The position numbers and the translations under genes are program-made. A stretch of DNA of 64,000 nt from Odontocerum albicorne (lineage: Eukaryota > Arthropoda > Insecta > Trichoptera > Odontoceridae): positions 10,033,787-10,097,786 of the forward strand of contig OX463864.1 of the NCBI GenBank assembly GCA_949825065.1. The letters run 5' to 3'. Positions 1-10,784 of the stretch are shown piece by piece; position 1 is the stretch's first letter, and every line of letters starts with the position of its first letter. The notes beneath the pieces are model-generated. The model saw only the letters and a list, made by a program, of their open reading frames with translations, did no database searches and was not told where the DNA came from.

Positions 1-627
1 TTCCTAAAGTTGTACACACCACGCATATCTCTAGTACTACGAGGTCGACATCAGAGGACTAGCAGCGGCAAAAAATTTATCATATTACTCCGTCCTATTG
101 GATCGATCAATGTCGTAAGTGTCATTTATTTTCTCAATAATTAAAATCACAAAGAAGAAAAAAAAATACTTTTGAAGAAGACAACAGTGATCACATACCA
201 AGTATACGTTTGATTTTATAACATGGTCCGAGCCGTTGTCTTCAGTGAGTCACTCGACCAAGAAATGCATCCATCGGTACTGCAGTGTTGACGCATATTT
301 GGGCTATGCGTACTGCAAGAGTCGCGAGCCGGCGCTCAGCCCAGGGTCATTATAACGATTCATGGTCAGCTCTGGACCAAAATAGAACCACTGCCGCTGT
401 GGGGACTGGACAGTTTGGGATGCAGACAGGATGTCGGATGCACTCGGTGTGTGTAAATTTTAGTTTGATGCCCTCATCGTGCAATATTGCAAAGAGAAAA
501 ACAACAATTTTGCAGTTAGTAATCCATTCTTTCTTATTTTGATAAAAAAGTTATTCCATTGCAGTCATGCAACAAATAACTCTTATAGTATATTATTTAT
601 AGATAAGGCATTAACATTATGGAGCTT
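1..627. other. unassigned sequence
   Basis: No feature can be supported here. The first 60 bases, read on the minus strand, faintly resemble the RT C-terminus of L-J at 59158-59480 (a similar ...NFRK ending), but the match is too short to call. An 85-codon open frame at 285-542 has no recognisable motif. Confidence 0.4.
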
Positions 628-790
628 TAAAGACATTGTAATTTGTTTTATCCAACACTGTTTATTCCACTTTATGTAACGGTATAACCCTACCGGTTTC
701 ATCTAATCATCAGGGAGGCACAAACAAGACTCATTGTTTGTGTCTCTCTGTCTTGTTTGTGCCCTCTGATGATGAGACAAATGCCTTGAA
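628..790. mobile_element. Penelope-like element termini, inverted pair
   Basis: The minus strand of 628-733 carries the terminal block also found at 48225-48300 (minus) and 63785-63870 (plus): GTCTTGTTTGTGC, then CTGATGA, GAAACC and the hairpin CGGTA-GGGTTA-TACCG, then GTGGAATAAACA. A second, shorter copy of the block start lies on the plus strand at 751-775, so the two meet head to head as a palindrome around 714-767. The 63.8-kb copy lies just after a Penelope GIY-YIG domain, which identifies the block. Confidence 0.65.
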
Positions 791-1130
791 CCCTTCACAA
801 TAATCAGAATACCTCCAAAACACGCCGGGAAGTGGGAAAGGTTGTCTTGATTTCGATTGAGTCTTAAAGTGTTGTTAACATGAGGGAAATAAGAGAATGA
901 TGGATATTTGGAGATCTGTCCTCTCTACTTGCTTCTAGTTTTGTTACAATATTCCTATATTCACTTAGATAGTATAGCATTTGTAGGAAACTCTTCACAA
1001 AAATCTAAATTTCTCTAAAACACACCTGCCAGTCGGAAAGATTGTCTTGATTTCGATCGGGTATTAAAGACAAATGTGGATATTTGGAGATCGACCCATT
1101 CTATTTCTTCTAAGTTTCATTACCACATTC
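785..1130 (+). repeat. about 200-bp tandem units next to Penelope terminus
   Basis: Two copies of an 85-bp block (CCTTCACAAAAATC... to ...GATTTCGATCGGGT.TTAAAG, at about 789-875 and 986-1070) alternate with a block starting TGGATATTTGGAGATC (about 901 and 1078). A further copy of the first block closes the satellite at 3855-3930. Another sits at 48345-48425 on the minus strand beside a Penelope terminus, so these units appear to belong to Penelope terminal or noncoding DNA. Confidence 0.65.
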
Positions 1131-3862
1131 ATAATATTTATTTTAGATATAGCAATTTTAGTAACAATTTTAATTGCTATATCTGAAGTAAATATTAACA
1201 TTCTTAATATTTTTTTATTATTACACATGACAAGAAATATACACAATTTGAGAAAAAACAACAGGTAATTTGATTTGGACATATAATTTTAATGGATCTG
1301 GGTTTGTTGCCTTTCATTTGTCGTATCCCCAGTAAACTAGGCTTTTGCCTGTATCTCACTGAGGATATTTAGCATGAAAAAATAAATCGATACTTCTTTC
1401 CGATTTTTGATAACACAAAAAGCCCCGTTGCACGCTCTCATCAACCTGACAAACAGTGACACTCAACTACAACTGGAAACACCCTGCGAAACTCAACTCC
1501 TCACACATTATCGCTCCAGAAAGACCAAAAATATTCATCCCACAATATACTGCACACAATCATAAGAATAAAAATCAAAACAAATTCAAAACAAAAAAAA
1601 GAAAAACACACAGAAACACAAACACAATAACAACCAAAATTAAAACAATAATAAGAGACCCACACTCACGAGCTCACATAAATCCTTTCCACTCGTCATT
1701 CATCCTGAAAGCCCAAGTACTCAAAATCCTGTCGCAATAACAACCACGCTCCGATCGACTGTCTAAATGGTTTTCCTACCTTTACTTTTATTGAAGTCGG
1801 CACGCCATTGTATGTAATGGGAGCCAAATAAGCATATTGCCTTTGGGCAAAAGAGGTTTTAACTCTAGGGATGGTGAACATTTCATTAGTTGCCATGCGT
1901 GTCATGTGTGTCTGCTGAGTTTGCATCTTCCCCTCCTCTCGATTTACTTTAGATATAGACATTTTAGTAACAATTTTAGTTGATTTATCTAAAGTGCTAC
2001 TATATATCAATTTCAGTTGCTATATCTAAAGTGCTTTATCAATTTTAGTTGCTATATCTACATTTTATTGCTATATCTAGAGTAAAATAACAATTTTAGT
2101 TGCAATATCTAAAGTAAATATTAACATTCTTAATATTTACTTTAGATATAGCAATTTTAGTATCAATTTTAGTTGCTTTATCTAAAGTAAAATAACAATT
2201 TTAGTTGCTATATCTTAAGTGTAATATTTAGTTTAGATATAGCAATTTTAGTAACAATTTTAGTTGCTATATCTAAAGTAAAATAACAGTTTTAGTTGCT
2301 ATATATCTAAAGTGCTATATCAATTTTAGTTGCTATATCTAAATTTTAGTTGCTATATCTAAATTTTAGTTGCTATATCTAAATTAAAATAACAATTTTA
2401 GTTGCTATATCTAAAGTGTAATATTTACTTTAGATATAACAATTTTAGTAACAATTTTAGTTGCTTTATCTAAAGTGCTATATCAATTTCAGTTGCTATA
2501 TCTAAAGTGCTTTATCAATTTTAGTTGCTATATCTAAATTTTATTGCTATATCTAAAGTAAAATAACAATTTTAGTTGCAATATCTAAAGTAAATATTAA
2601 CATTCTTAATATTTACTTTAGATATAGCAATTTTAGTATCAATTTTAGTTGCTTTATCTAAAGTAAAATAACAATTTTAGTTGCTATATCTTAAGTGTAA
2701 TATTTACTTCAGATATAGCAATTTTATTAACAATTTTAGTTGCTATATCTAAAGTAAAATAACAATTTTCGTTGCTATATATCTAAAGTGCTATATCAAT
2801 TTTAGTTGCTATATATAAATTTTCGTTGCTATATCTAAATTAAAATAACAATTTTAGTTGCTATATCTAAAGTGTAATATTTACTTTAGATATAACAATT
2901 TTAGTAACAATTTTAGTTGCTTTATCTAAAGTGCTATATCAATTTCAGTTGCTATATCTAAAGTGCTTTATCAATTTTAGTTGCTATATCTAAATTTTAT
3001 TGCTATATCTGAAGTAAAATAATAATTTTAGCTGCAATATCTAAAGTAAATATTAACATTCTTAATATTTACTTTAGATATAGCAATTTTAGTAACAATT
3101 TTAGTTGCTTTATCTAAAGTAAAATAACAATTTTAGTTGCTATATCTTAAGTGTAATATTTACTTCAGATATAGCAATTTTATTAACAATTTTAGTTGCT
3201 ATATCTGAAGTAAAATAACAATTTTCGTTGCTATATATCTAAAGTGCTATATCAATTTTAGTTGCTATATATAAATTTTAGTTGCTATATCTAAATTAAA
3301 ATAACAATTTTAGTTGCTTTATCTAAAGTGTAATATTTACTTTAGATATAACAATTTTAGTAAAAATTTTAGTTGCTTTATCTAAAGTGCTATATCAATT
3401 TCAGTTGCTATATCTAAAGTGCTTTATCAATTTTAGTTGCTATATCTAAATTTTATTGCTATATCTGAAGTAAAATAATAATTTTAGCTGCAATATCTAA
3501 AGTAAATATTAACATTCTTAATATTTACTTTAGATATAGCAATTTTAGTAACAATTTTAGTTGCTTTATCTAAAGTAAAATAACAATTTAAGTTGCTATA
3601 TCTAAAGTGTAATATTTAGTTTAGAGATAGCAATTTTAGTTGCTATATCTAAAGTAAAATAACAATTTTAGTTGCTATATATCTAAAGTGCTATATCAAT
3701 TTTAGTTGCTATATCTAAATTTTAGTTGCTATATCTAAATTAAAATAACAATTTTAGTTGCTATATCTAAAGTAAAATAACAATGTTAGTTGCTATATCT
3801 AAAGTAAATGTTAACATTCTTAATATTTACTTTAGATATAGCAAATTTAGTAAACCCTTCAC
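1131..3862. repeat. AT-rich satellite of TTAGTTGCTATATCTAAAG motifs
   Basis: A dense array of the motif TTTTAGTTGCTATATCTAAAG in both orientations, so it is full of short palindromes. The marker AACATTCTTAATATTTAC recurs near 2122, 2599, 3055, 3510 and 3812. This gives a higher-order period of about 455-477 bp with a shorter last unit of about 302 bp. The array is interrupted by LINE L-A at 1210-1941. It ends with CAAATTTAGTAAACCCTTCACAAA, passing straight into the 85-bp block of the preceding entry. Confidence 0.9.
1210..1941 (-). mobile_element. LINE L-A, 5'-truncated copy 1
   Basis: This copy holds the last part of a non-LTR RT reading frame plus 3' UTR. On the minus strand the protein end includes HMTRMATNEMFTIPRVKT and YLAPITYNGVP, in the style of the RT C-terminal tail (H.TR...IP...YxxPxxYNxxP) of Jockey/CR1-type elements. 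The remainder is a 3' UTR ending in an A/T-rich tail. It is inserted in the satellite, with ATTT repeated at the two junctions as a possible target duplication. Other copies lie near 18.3, 23.3, 29.4, 29.6, 52.0, 53.0, 58.7, 59.5 and 60.3 kb. Confidence 0.75.
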
Positions 3863-3930
3863 AAACGTCAGAATTTTTCAAAAACACGCCGGTTTGTGGG
3901 AAACATTCTCTTAATTTCGATGAACCTTTA

Positions 3931-4464
3931 CATAAGCCTGTGTTATGACGTCAAAAAAAAAAGGAAAACATTAACTTCTTACGAAAGTTAAATATCGCTT
4001 ATTTAATAAAAAAAAAAAAACATTCCCACAAGAAAAGTTGCGTAAAAAATTTACATAACTTCGTAAAATACTTATCAAAGTCGCACTTCGTTTATAACAA
4101 AAAGGAGCTAATTACAAATTTTCCGATTTCTTTATGTAACGAAAAACGTGACTCGCTCGTTTGGAAAATGTGACTTGACAACGGCGATAGCTTACACAAC
4201 TTGGAATAAACTTTTCTCAAGGAAAAAATGTCTTTGATTTTGTTTTATACAATACTTCCGTTTTTAGGTAAGACCCTTAAAAACTTATTACGTCTTTCAC
4301 AAATGTATTAACTTAAATAAATTCCTTTATTATTTTATTACGTAAGATAATTTCTTTTGTTACATAAGATTGTTTTCTTTTGTTGAGCAATACAATAGTT
4401 GTAAAATTTACGTAATTAATTAATTAAAAATTGAAGGTGTGTGTGTGTGTGTGTTTTATAATCA
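3931..4464. other. unassigned AT-rich sequence with (GT)n
   Basis: No coding signature was seen. A short (GT)n microsatellite lies at about 4437-4454. Confidence 0.5.
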
Positions 4465-4995
4465 TAATAATCATGTCGTGTAGTTCATGACTGAGCATCG
4501 TGACTCTCATGATAGCCTCTGACGACTTTTCGCCATTCATCCCTGCCCTCTGCGGCTCGAAGGGCAGTTGTTAAGGGTAGACCAGTTGAATCTTTCACTT
4601 GGTCAGTTCAACGCATTGGGATTATTCCTATAATGCGTCGTCATTCCACGCCTCCAGTAACCGCAAACTTCTACAAAATGTCTCCTTGGCCACGAGCAAT
4701 GTGCCCAAATAATCAGATGATTTGTCGAAGGATACAGTCTGTCGGTGATTCTCAGTTCTTCGAGAATGGAGGCATTAGTTCGCCTTGCTGTCCATTAAAC
4801 TCATAATATCCTCCAGCACTACATTTCAAACGTATATATTCCACGTCTCTCACTTGCTCCAAGATTCCAAGTCTCTGCACCATACATGAATATTGCGAAG
4901 AAGTGATACTTATCACAACTCTTAACTAGGCGCATTTCCAACGTGATGGTGATTGTTCTGCTCTCCTTTGTTTTTTTCCAGCTTGCCATTGCACT
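4465..4995 (-). pseudogene. LINE L-C RT C-terminal fragment
   Basis: The minus-strand translation gives a broken frame with TDQVKDSTGLPLTTALRAAE and WRKVVRGYHESR. These are the end of an insect non-LTR RT family that recurs at 19150-19660, 24055-24480, 27823-28540, 47045-47150 and 56815-57140. Upstream parts (RT thumb region, FGHIAR-like motif) are recognisable but frameshifted. It is dead. Confidence 0.75.
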
Positions 4996-5061
4996 TTATA
5001 CCATTTTAGTATTTTTTTTACTTTATCCTCGCAACCTCCCTTGTTGGTAATTCTGGAGCCT

Positions 5062-5296
5062 TAGACTCTGTCCAGATGAGGCGTTTTACGCGCGATTCAA
5101 GTAGCGCGTTTCGAATTAATCAAGATAATTCGAATTAATCCTCCTAACTCAATTGTATGGAGGAAGAAGACATTTAACAGAAACGTACATGTTCGTAAAT
5201 TTCATCAATACCGCGAAGCTAGAACAATTTACCTTGATTAATTCGAAACGCGCTACTTGAATCGCGTGTAAAACGCCTCATCTGGACAGGCCCTTA
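5062..5296. mobile_element. palindromic MITE with about 70-bp arms
   Basis: CTGTCCAGATGAGGCGTTTTA and the following bases at about 5068-5135 are the near-perfect reverse complement of 5222-5291. The arms include GCGATTCAAGTAGCGCG and TTTCGAATTAATCAAG. The centre (about 5136-5221) is unique. No transposase is present. The target duplication is unclear, so I do not assign a superfamily. Confidence 0.8.
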
Positions 5297-5424
5297 TTAA
5301 ATAATGCCAGTAACCCCTTCTATACTATGATTCACTTTATTTTGTTTGATATATAATACGAATATCAAAGATAATATACAAGAGAAATATAATACAGAGA
5401 TAATAAATTACACTTTAATGTCAT

Positions 5425-5640
5425 TTACATATCAAAGTAATATTTATGTATCAAAGTAATATTATATTTACATATGAAAGTAACATTTACGTATCAAAGT
5501 AACATTTACATATCAAAGTAACATTTACGTATCAAAGTAATATTTACATATCAAAGTAATATTTACATATCAAAGTAACATTTACATATCAAAGTAATAT
5601 TTACATATTTAAAGTAACATTTACATATCAAAGTAACAAT
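5425..5640. repeat. 19-bp minisatellite
   Basis: Tandem copies of AATATTTACATATCAAAGT (about 10, with AACATTTACG.. variants) lie directly beside the L-D fragment. Confidence 0.9.
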
Positions 5641-5945
5641 TCTTCTTCTTCCTAGTGGCATGTCAGGTCCCCCAACGTTGAATATCACCTGAGAGTAGGT
5701 ATCTTTATCCCCGGCAGCCCGAAAAAGATCCCCAACGCTCCTTATACCAATCCAATCACGTATATTGCGGAGCCAGGAGATTTGCCTCCTGCCAACATCT
5801 CTTCGACCCTCTATTTTGCCTTGGATGATCAGGTGCAATAGTTTGTACTTTGCTCTTCTAAGTACATGACCCAAATAGGACACCTTTCGGACTTAAATAT
5901 TAGTCAGCAACTCCGAAAAATGTCCTATTTAGGTCATGTACTTAA
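5640..5945 (-). pseudogene. LINE L-D RT C-terminal fragment with inverted scrap
   Basis: The minus-strand peptide MSYLGHVLRRAKYKLLHLII, followed by QGKIEGRRDVGRRQISWLRN and a DLFRAA motif, matches the C-terminal end typical of insect LINE RTs (YLGHV...GKI.G.R..GRR..SWL.N). About 30 bp of the YLGHV-encoding segment (5858-5889) is repeated in inverse orientation at 5911-5942, making a hairpin. Confidence 0.8.
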
Positions 5946-6129
5946 AAGCGGACTAACATGGTAATAATTGTTACTTCCATATAACAGTCTAGTAGCTACA
6001 TTGAAAATAGACTTAAGTCTAGAAATTTGTAAATCAGAATAAATAGTTATAATAATCCAGTCGTGATACAACCAATTGATTTGTACATGTTTTTATTTCC
6101 CTTGTTGGAAGACATTGCCGTACAAATTT

Positions 6130-6815
6130 TATTACAAATCTATAGAAACCTGAAGAAACAGTATAACTTATTTGTATATAAATAAAATAAATAAATAAAA
6201 ATAAATATTAGGTTTATTGACAGCAACATAGTATGTACAAGATCACACCTGAATAACATTTCTAAAAACACATAAATTGCAGACAATACATCAGACGCAG
6301 AAGCTATCAAAAGGTCTGGGCTCATCTAATAGCATCCCCTCGGCCAAAATACACCCCACCAATATAGGGCGAACCCAGCCACGGGGACACCAGATGTTTT
6401 TCAGCCCACCCCCTTAGACACGTAGAAACAGGAATATATACAAAAAAATAAACACAGAAAATAAATATAGTAGATGACAAAAAAAGAAAAAAAACACATT
6501 CAAGAGAGAGTACACCAAAAGGTCCGGGCTCATCCCACAAACATTCCCACGGCCGAGATACACCCCACCAATGTAGGGCGAGCCCGACCGCAAGGGCATC
6601 AGGGGGCTTCCATCCCACACCCCCGCATATCTAGATAAAATAATAAATATAATAAAAAAGAAAAAAGAAAAAACAAAAACGTATGGCAGAAAACAAAATA
6701 GAAAGTAAACCCACATATACCACCTCAGGTTAACTGTCAGCAAGAACGAGGAAAAAAAAAAAAAAAAAAAGAAGAGAAAAGCCTCAAAGGAGTCCAAATT
6801 TTACATAATGTCAAA
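6130..6815 (-). mobile_element. LINE-type 3' region L-G, two-monomer copy
   Basis: Read on the minus strand this contains two related, locally GC-rich blocks of about 230 bp (about 6525-6640 and 6300-6415). They share GGTGTGGG, TCGCCCTA.ATTGGTGGGGTGTAT and GAGCCCGGACCTTTTG. The sequence then ends in CAATAAACC and an (ATTT)n tail. Copies recur at 39320-40260 and 40985-41215. The 3' tail and AATAAA suggest a retroelement, but no coding domain was identified. Confidence 0.65.
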
Positions 6816-7884
6816 TGGGAAGTAAGGTAGTTGAGACAACATTGAAATAGTTAGGCAGTAACACATTGAAATAGATAAGCAGTTTTAAAAGAATTAATGA
6901 GGAAATGACGCACAAACACGTATGCACAATCCTCGATTCACCACCAGCGAAAAGAGAGAAAATAAAGAAAACAAGAAAAGAAAAGCAAACAAGAGACCCA
7001 TTAACCACTGAGAAACCCATTAACCACCCAGAAGATAACGCTTTAGAGCATCTCTGAAGGTATAACTATACAGTTTTATATCGAAGGAGAGCTCACTTAC
7101 CATCAAGACTGACACCAAAAATAATAATGCTATCTTTTGGAAAGATAATAACACTCGTTACTGATAAAGCACGAAGAAAATGTTTTCTATGCGGTTAGGG
7201 AAAATGTTTGCGGAAAATGTTTTCTATGCGGTGCGGTTTTAAATTAAATACAAGTAATCCAGAGAAAATCTGGTTTATTTGTATTTAATTTAAAAATTAT
7301 TTTTTGACACTGACTTAGAGAATGCAGTTAAAAGTATCTTGTTTCGGAATACTTTTCCAATTGGAGCATGTAATCTAAAAAAAACTATGAAAAGCATAAA
7401 CCTGAGACTCCAAATTATTCTTGCCAAAGAGGGCACTACAATATGAGGCGTGAAAAGATTATATATGCAGATCAAATTTTATTATAACGAATATCGAAGT
7501 GACGATTTTTTTGTAGAATCGAACGAACGTATATAATAGAACGTGTTTAACGAATCTCATTTTAACGAAATAAAAAAAATCTCTATAACGAGTAATTTTT
7601 CAGCCGAAAACGTACTCAGTAGTAAAATTAAATTGTAGAGCAAACTAAAAAAAATCCTTAAGATAATATGGAATAACAAGCATCCCAGTTAAAAACTAAG
7701 AGGAAATTCCGGTAAAAGAAGAACCCTCCTGAACTGAAAAACATATATAGGTACATTAAGAATAACTGTATAACTTAAGAACTATAGAAGCCTCGAAACA
7801 AGAAGGTAAAAATCCATTGCGATATTCCTACTTAAGGTTTTTCAAGGTGGCTTTAACTGTCCCGCGATTCTAGAATCACTAAGT
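6816..7884. other. unassigned, with pogo-like TATAACGA motifs
   Basis: Mostly featureless. At 7480-7600 the motifs TTATAACGAATATCG, AACGAATCTC and CTATAACGAG resemble degenerate pogo/Tigger terminal sequence, but no paired TIR could be drawn. An imperfect TTTTCTATGCGG duplication lies at 7179-7230. Confidence 0.35.
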
Positions 7885-8225
7885 TTATATGTACATAATA
7901 AATATAGCCATGCAAGGAATCACCCTCTGTTCTACATACCAACTTACAGGACGAATATCATGGCTAAACACTCAGTCACGCGTGGTATAGAGATATTGAA
8001 CCAACTGAATGACACTGTTGATATATTCTCGATACCGCCTAGCAGTATGAGAGAAATCCTAGCTGATATTGTTCCTAACGAGTATGTTAACGCTAGAAAT
8101 AGACCCTCTTTGTGTAACAGGAGAAATCCGTGCAAAGTGAATAATTTTTTTTTAAATATTCATCAAAGCAAACATGAAGTAACCGGTGTTGATAAATTAC
8201 AACAGTGTATAACTGTCGGTTAGCA
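7885..8225 (+). pseudogene. LINE RT C-terminal fragment (Jockey-like)
   Basis: The plus-strand reading through 7900-8130 gives HARNHPLFYIPTYRTNIM followed by VTRGIEILNQL and SSMREILADI. The RN.PLF.IP..RTN pattern followed by a helix is the usual C-terminal tail of Jockey/R1-type RTs. It abuts another RT fragment starting at 8248, so two unrelated LINE pieces lie side by side. Confidence 0.65.
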
Positions 8226-8247
8226 AATAACTATTGACACATTTGTA

Positions 8248-9075
8248 TTGTTAAAGATTTCGAGTGTTTCTAGCAAGTGTAGGGAAACTAATTTGAGTCA
8301 ATATGTCGGGGCTACCAACAATGCTATGGTTGCTGAAAGTGAAGAGGAACTACAAGAGGCCTTAACAACTATGGAAAGCATTCTTCAAAATAACTACAGT
8401 ATGAAGATAAATAAAGACAAAACAAAGCTGCTGACTGTAGGCCGAGCGCAGCACCAGATGAGAATAGTGATGTCGGGTAAACCACTAAAGAACACCGAGG
8501 AGTTTGTCTACCTCGGGAGCAAAATAACATGGGACGGTCGGTCCAAGAGCGAGGTCGACAGCCGTATACATCAGGCTAGACTTGCATTTAATAAAAGGTC
8601 GAAAATAATAGAATCAAATAATATAGACCTTAAACTGAGAATACTCCTCATCAAGACCTATGTATGGAGTATCTTGATGTACGGCTGCGAGACATGGTGC
8701 CTATCCGAAAGAGATAGACGAAGACTAGAGGCTTTTGAGATGTGGTCCTATAGAAGACTATTAGGAATTTCCTGGAGAGACCGAATCACAAATGAAGAGG
8801 TTCTCCAACGAATCGAAGGAGGAAGGCACCTGCTCAGGATCCTGTCCGAAAGGCGTGCAAGATGGATCGGGCATATAATACGACAAGATGGCCTCTTGCA
8901 TGCCATAATGGAGGGCATGACCGAGGGGACAAACTCTAGGGGACGCCCACGCCGAGAGTACCTGGAGGACCTGTTGGTGGACGTGCGCTGCTCAACATAC
9001 ACAGACTTAAAAAGAGCCGCACAGGACAGGGGGGAATGGAGGAGAAGAGTTCAAATTGCTGCAAACCAGTCTTAG
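8248..9075 (+). pseudogene. LINE RT palm/thumb fragment, long open frame
   Basis: This is 275 uninterrupted codons, the longest open LINE frame in the window. It covers the RT region from the catalytic box to the natural C-terminus. Recognisable motifs are MVAESEEELQEALT, MKINKDKTKLL, FVYLGSKITWDG, SILMYGCETWCL, RRLEAFEMWSYRRLLGISW, RARWIGHIIRQDG, SRGRPRREYLEDL and the terminal NQS. The family normally has a YADD catalytic box just before MVAESEEEL. Here the aligned residues 23-25 (8314-8322) read T-N-N, so both catalytic aspartates appear to be asparagines. The 5' half of the ORF is missing and no credible start codon is seen. It is a truncated, catalytically dead copy that has stayed open. 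Clade not assigned. Confidence 0.85.
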
Positions 9076-9664
9076 GACTGCAACCACGGAAGGAAGGACC
9101 AACAATATTTTAAATAGTATTAAACAGAAACATTAAATAGAAAATTTAAGAAAGTTTAAGAAAGTGGGTATAGTTCAATAAACGATCGCAGTGTTACAAA
9201 TTAGGTGTTGTGTTGATGATTCAACAAACTAGGCAACTAACTGTCCATATTTTATACAAGTTAGGTAAATAACAGCCACTATAAATGACTTCCGCTTGGC
9301 ACAGTGTTTATACGAGTGGCTTGCTGACCTTGTGTAACCTTACTCGTCAAGAACAATATACTATAAAAGTTGTTACTACCGTAGAGTCATAATACATATT
9401 ACTGTAGAGTTACGAGTTAAGTACAGCTTGAGGCAGAACCAGGATCGTGTTGTCCTAGGTTCTGTATACATATTTATTTATTTATTAAAAAAATATATAA
9501 CTATATGTTATGTATGACATTTGGCGTCCTTATCATATCATAGTTACATTTATCAATTTATTAACAGTCGATTTCCACCATCAACAATTTTAAAATTCAT
9601 GAGTGGGAGTGAATATAGAAATATAAGATGTTATAATGTACGAGTTTTGATAAAAAAAAAAATA
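9076..9664. other. unassigned; possible regulatory or LTR-like text
   Basis: Contains TATAAAAG at about 9362 and an (ATTT)n/A-rich stretch at 9472-9495, but no terminal repeats. A solo LTR was considered and not supported. Confidence 0.35.
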
Positions 9665-9937
9665 TTTTTTTCAATAATTCGTCGTAAATCATTCGTCGTA
9701 TTTTTTAAATCATTCGTCGTATTTTTTTAATCATTCGTCGTATTTTTTAAATCATTCGTCGTATTTTTATTAATCATTCGTCGTATTTTTTTAATCATTC
9801 GTCGTATTTTTTTAATCATTTGTCGTATTTTTATTAATAATTCGTCGTATTTTTTTTAACATTCGTCGTATTTTTGTAATCATTCGTCGTATTTTTTTAA
9901 ATCATTCGTCGTATTTTTTTAATCATTCGTCATTGCT
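9665..9937. repeat. about 22-bp ATCATTCGTCGTATTTTTTTA minisatellite
   Basis: Around 12 tandem copies of ATCATTCGTCGTATTTTTTTA, differing mainly in T-run length and an occasional ATTAAT variant. Confidence 0.9.
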
Positions 9938-9944
9938 AGGCCTT

Positions 9945-10128
9945 AAAGTCGAGAATTCCCTTGGCATTCCAATGGCAATTCAGTTAGAAAGCAAACCTGT
10001 GCCGTGGAGTTTTTTTTTTTTTTTGTAAGTGAACCATTGCACACCAGCAAACTCACCGGCCACACCTCTGTACTAGAGTCGATGGGATATATGAAGTAAG
10101 GCGATCGGAGCCTACCGGCATGTTTTTA
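9945..10128 (+). repeat. dispersed repeat H, copy 1
   Basis: Shares CAATTCAGTTAGAAAGC, CACACCAGCAAACTCACCGG and the GATGGGA...GCGATCGGAG block with copies at 13745-14030, 43385-43590 (minus) and 50780-51085. No coding content was recognised. Confidence 0.7.
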
Positions 10129-10129
10129 A

Positions 10130-10350
10130 TCATTAAAGTTAATATTGTCCCCTTCAAAGTAGTTTCCTTAGGATAAAATACATGTTTGCCAACGTTTTTT
10201 CGAATCCGCAAAACATTTGTTAAACGTACTTTTTGGGATAGGCTTTATCACATCCAGTGATTTTGCGTTGTCCTTTCAATGCCCTGTTTATTTTCGGGAG
10301 CAGGAAAAAGTCGCAGGGGGTCACATCTGATGAATACGGTGGCTGCGGCA
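10130..10350 (-). pseudogene. mariner transposase C-terminal fragment
   Basis: The minus-strand translation gives PQPPYSSDVTPCDFFLLPKI, then KRALKGQRKI, and after a frameshift and stop a tail like FEKTLANMYFILRKLL. YSxDxxPCDFFLFPKLK is the hallmark third-aspartate block of mariner transposases, and the tail matches their usual end. It is a short, degraded C-terminal piece with no TIRs found. A mariner N-terminal piece of the same general type lies at 28705-28965. Confidence 0.8.
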
Positions 10351-10784
10351 TCACGACGGTGCTGGTTTCGTTAAAAAAATTGCCTCACGCAAACGGCGTA
10401 AAATCTCAAAAAAAAAATGTTTATTCAGTCATTTTTTAAATGAAAAAATTGCAAACGTGCCAAAATGTCTTGTAAATACTTGCCTGTCAAACACAAACTA
10501 CCCATTTAATATGGCTGAAAATTGAAATGTACATCACAGAGTGTCGATAATATGAAAAAAAAGATGAGCTCAATTCAAAACCTCTTGTTGTTTCTTTAAC
10601 AATCGTCGTTTGTAGATATAAATAATATAAAATCGGTTGTACTTAACGTGTGTCTGTAAGAATATATGTTATCATAGTTAAGTTTTGGTTATGTAAGCGT
10701 TATAATTGATAAAAGTTAATATTTTGTCTTCAAATAAATTAATAATTGGTTTATTTATATGTTTTTAAATAGCAGAGGAAGACA
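10351..10784. other. unassigned AT-rich sequence
   Basis: No motif or open frame worth calling was seen. Confidence 0.4.

Noticed and set aside
285..542. 85-codon frame near the window start
   Set aside because: No motif, no supporting context, and ends in AT-rich low-complexity text.
1696..2010. 104-codon frame as a complete gene
   Set aside because: Its start lies in the satellite and its body is the L-A RT end, so it is a chance fusion across an insertion junction.
6322..6797. 127- and 98-codon minus-strand frames
   Set aside because: They overlap in the L-G 3' region, in different frames with poly-F text, and the same blocks are not open in the other L-G copies.
9180..9500. Solo LTR candidate (TATAAAAG, downstream A/T-rich stretch)
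   Set aside because: No terminal TG/CA boundaries with target duplication, no second copy in the window, and no gag-pol text nearby.
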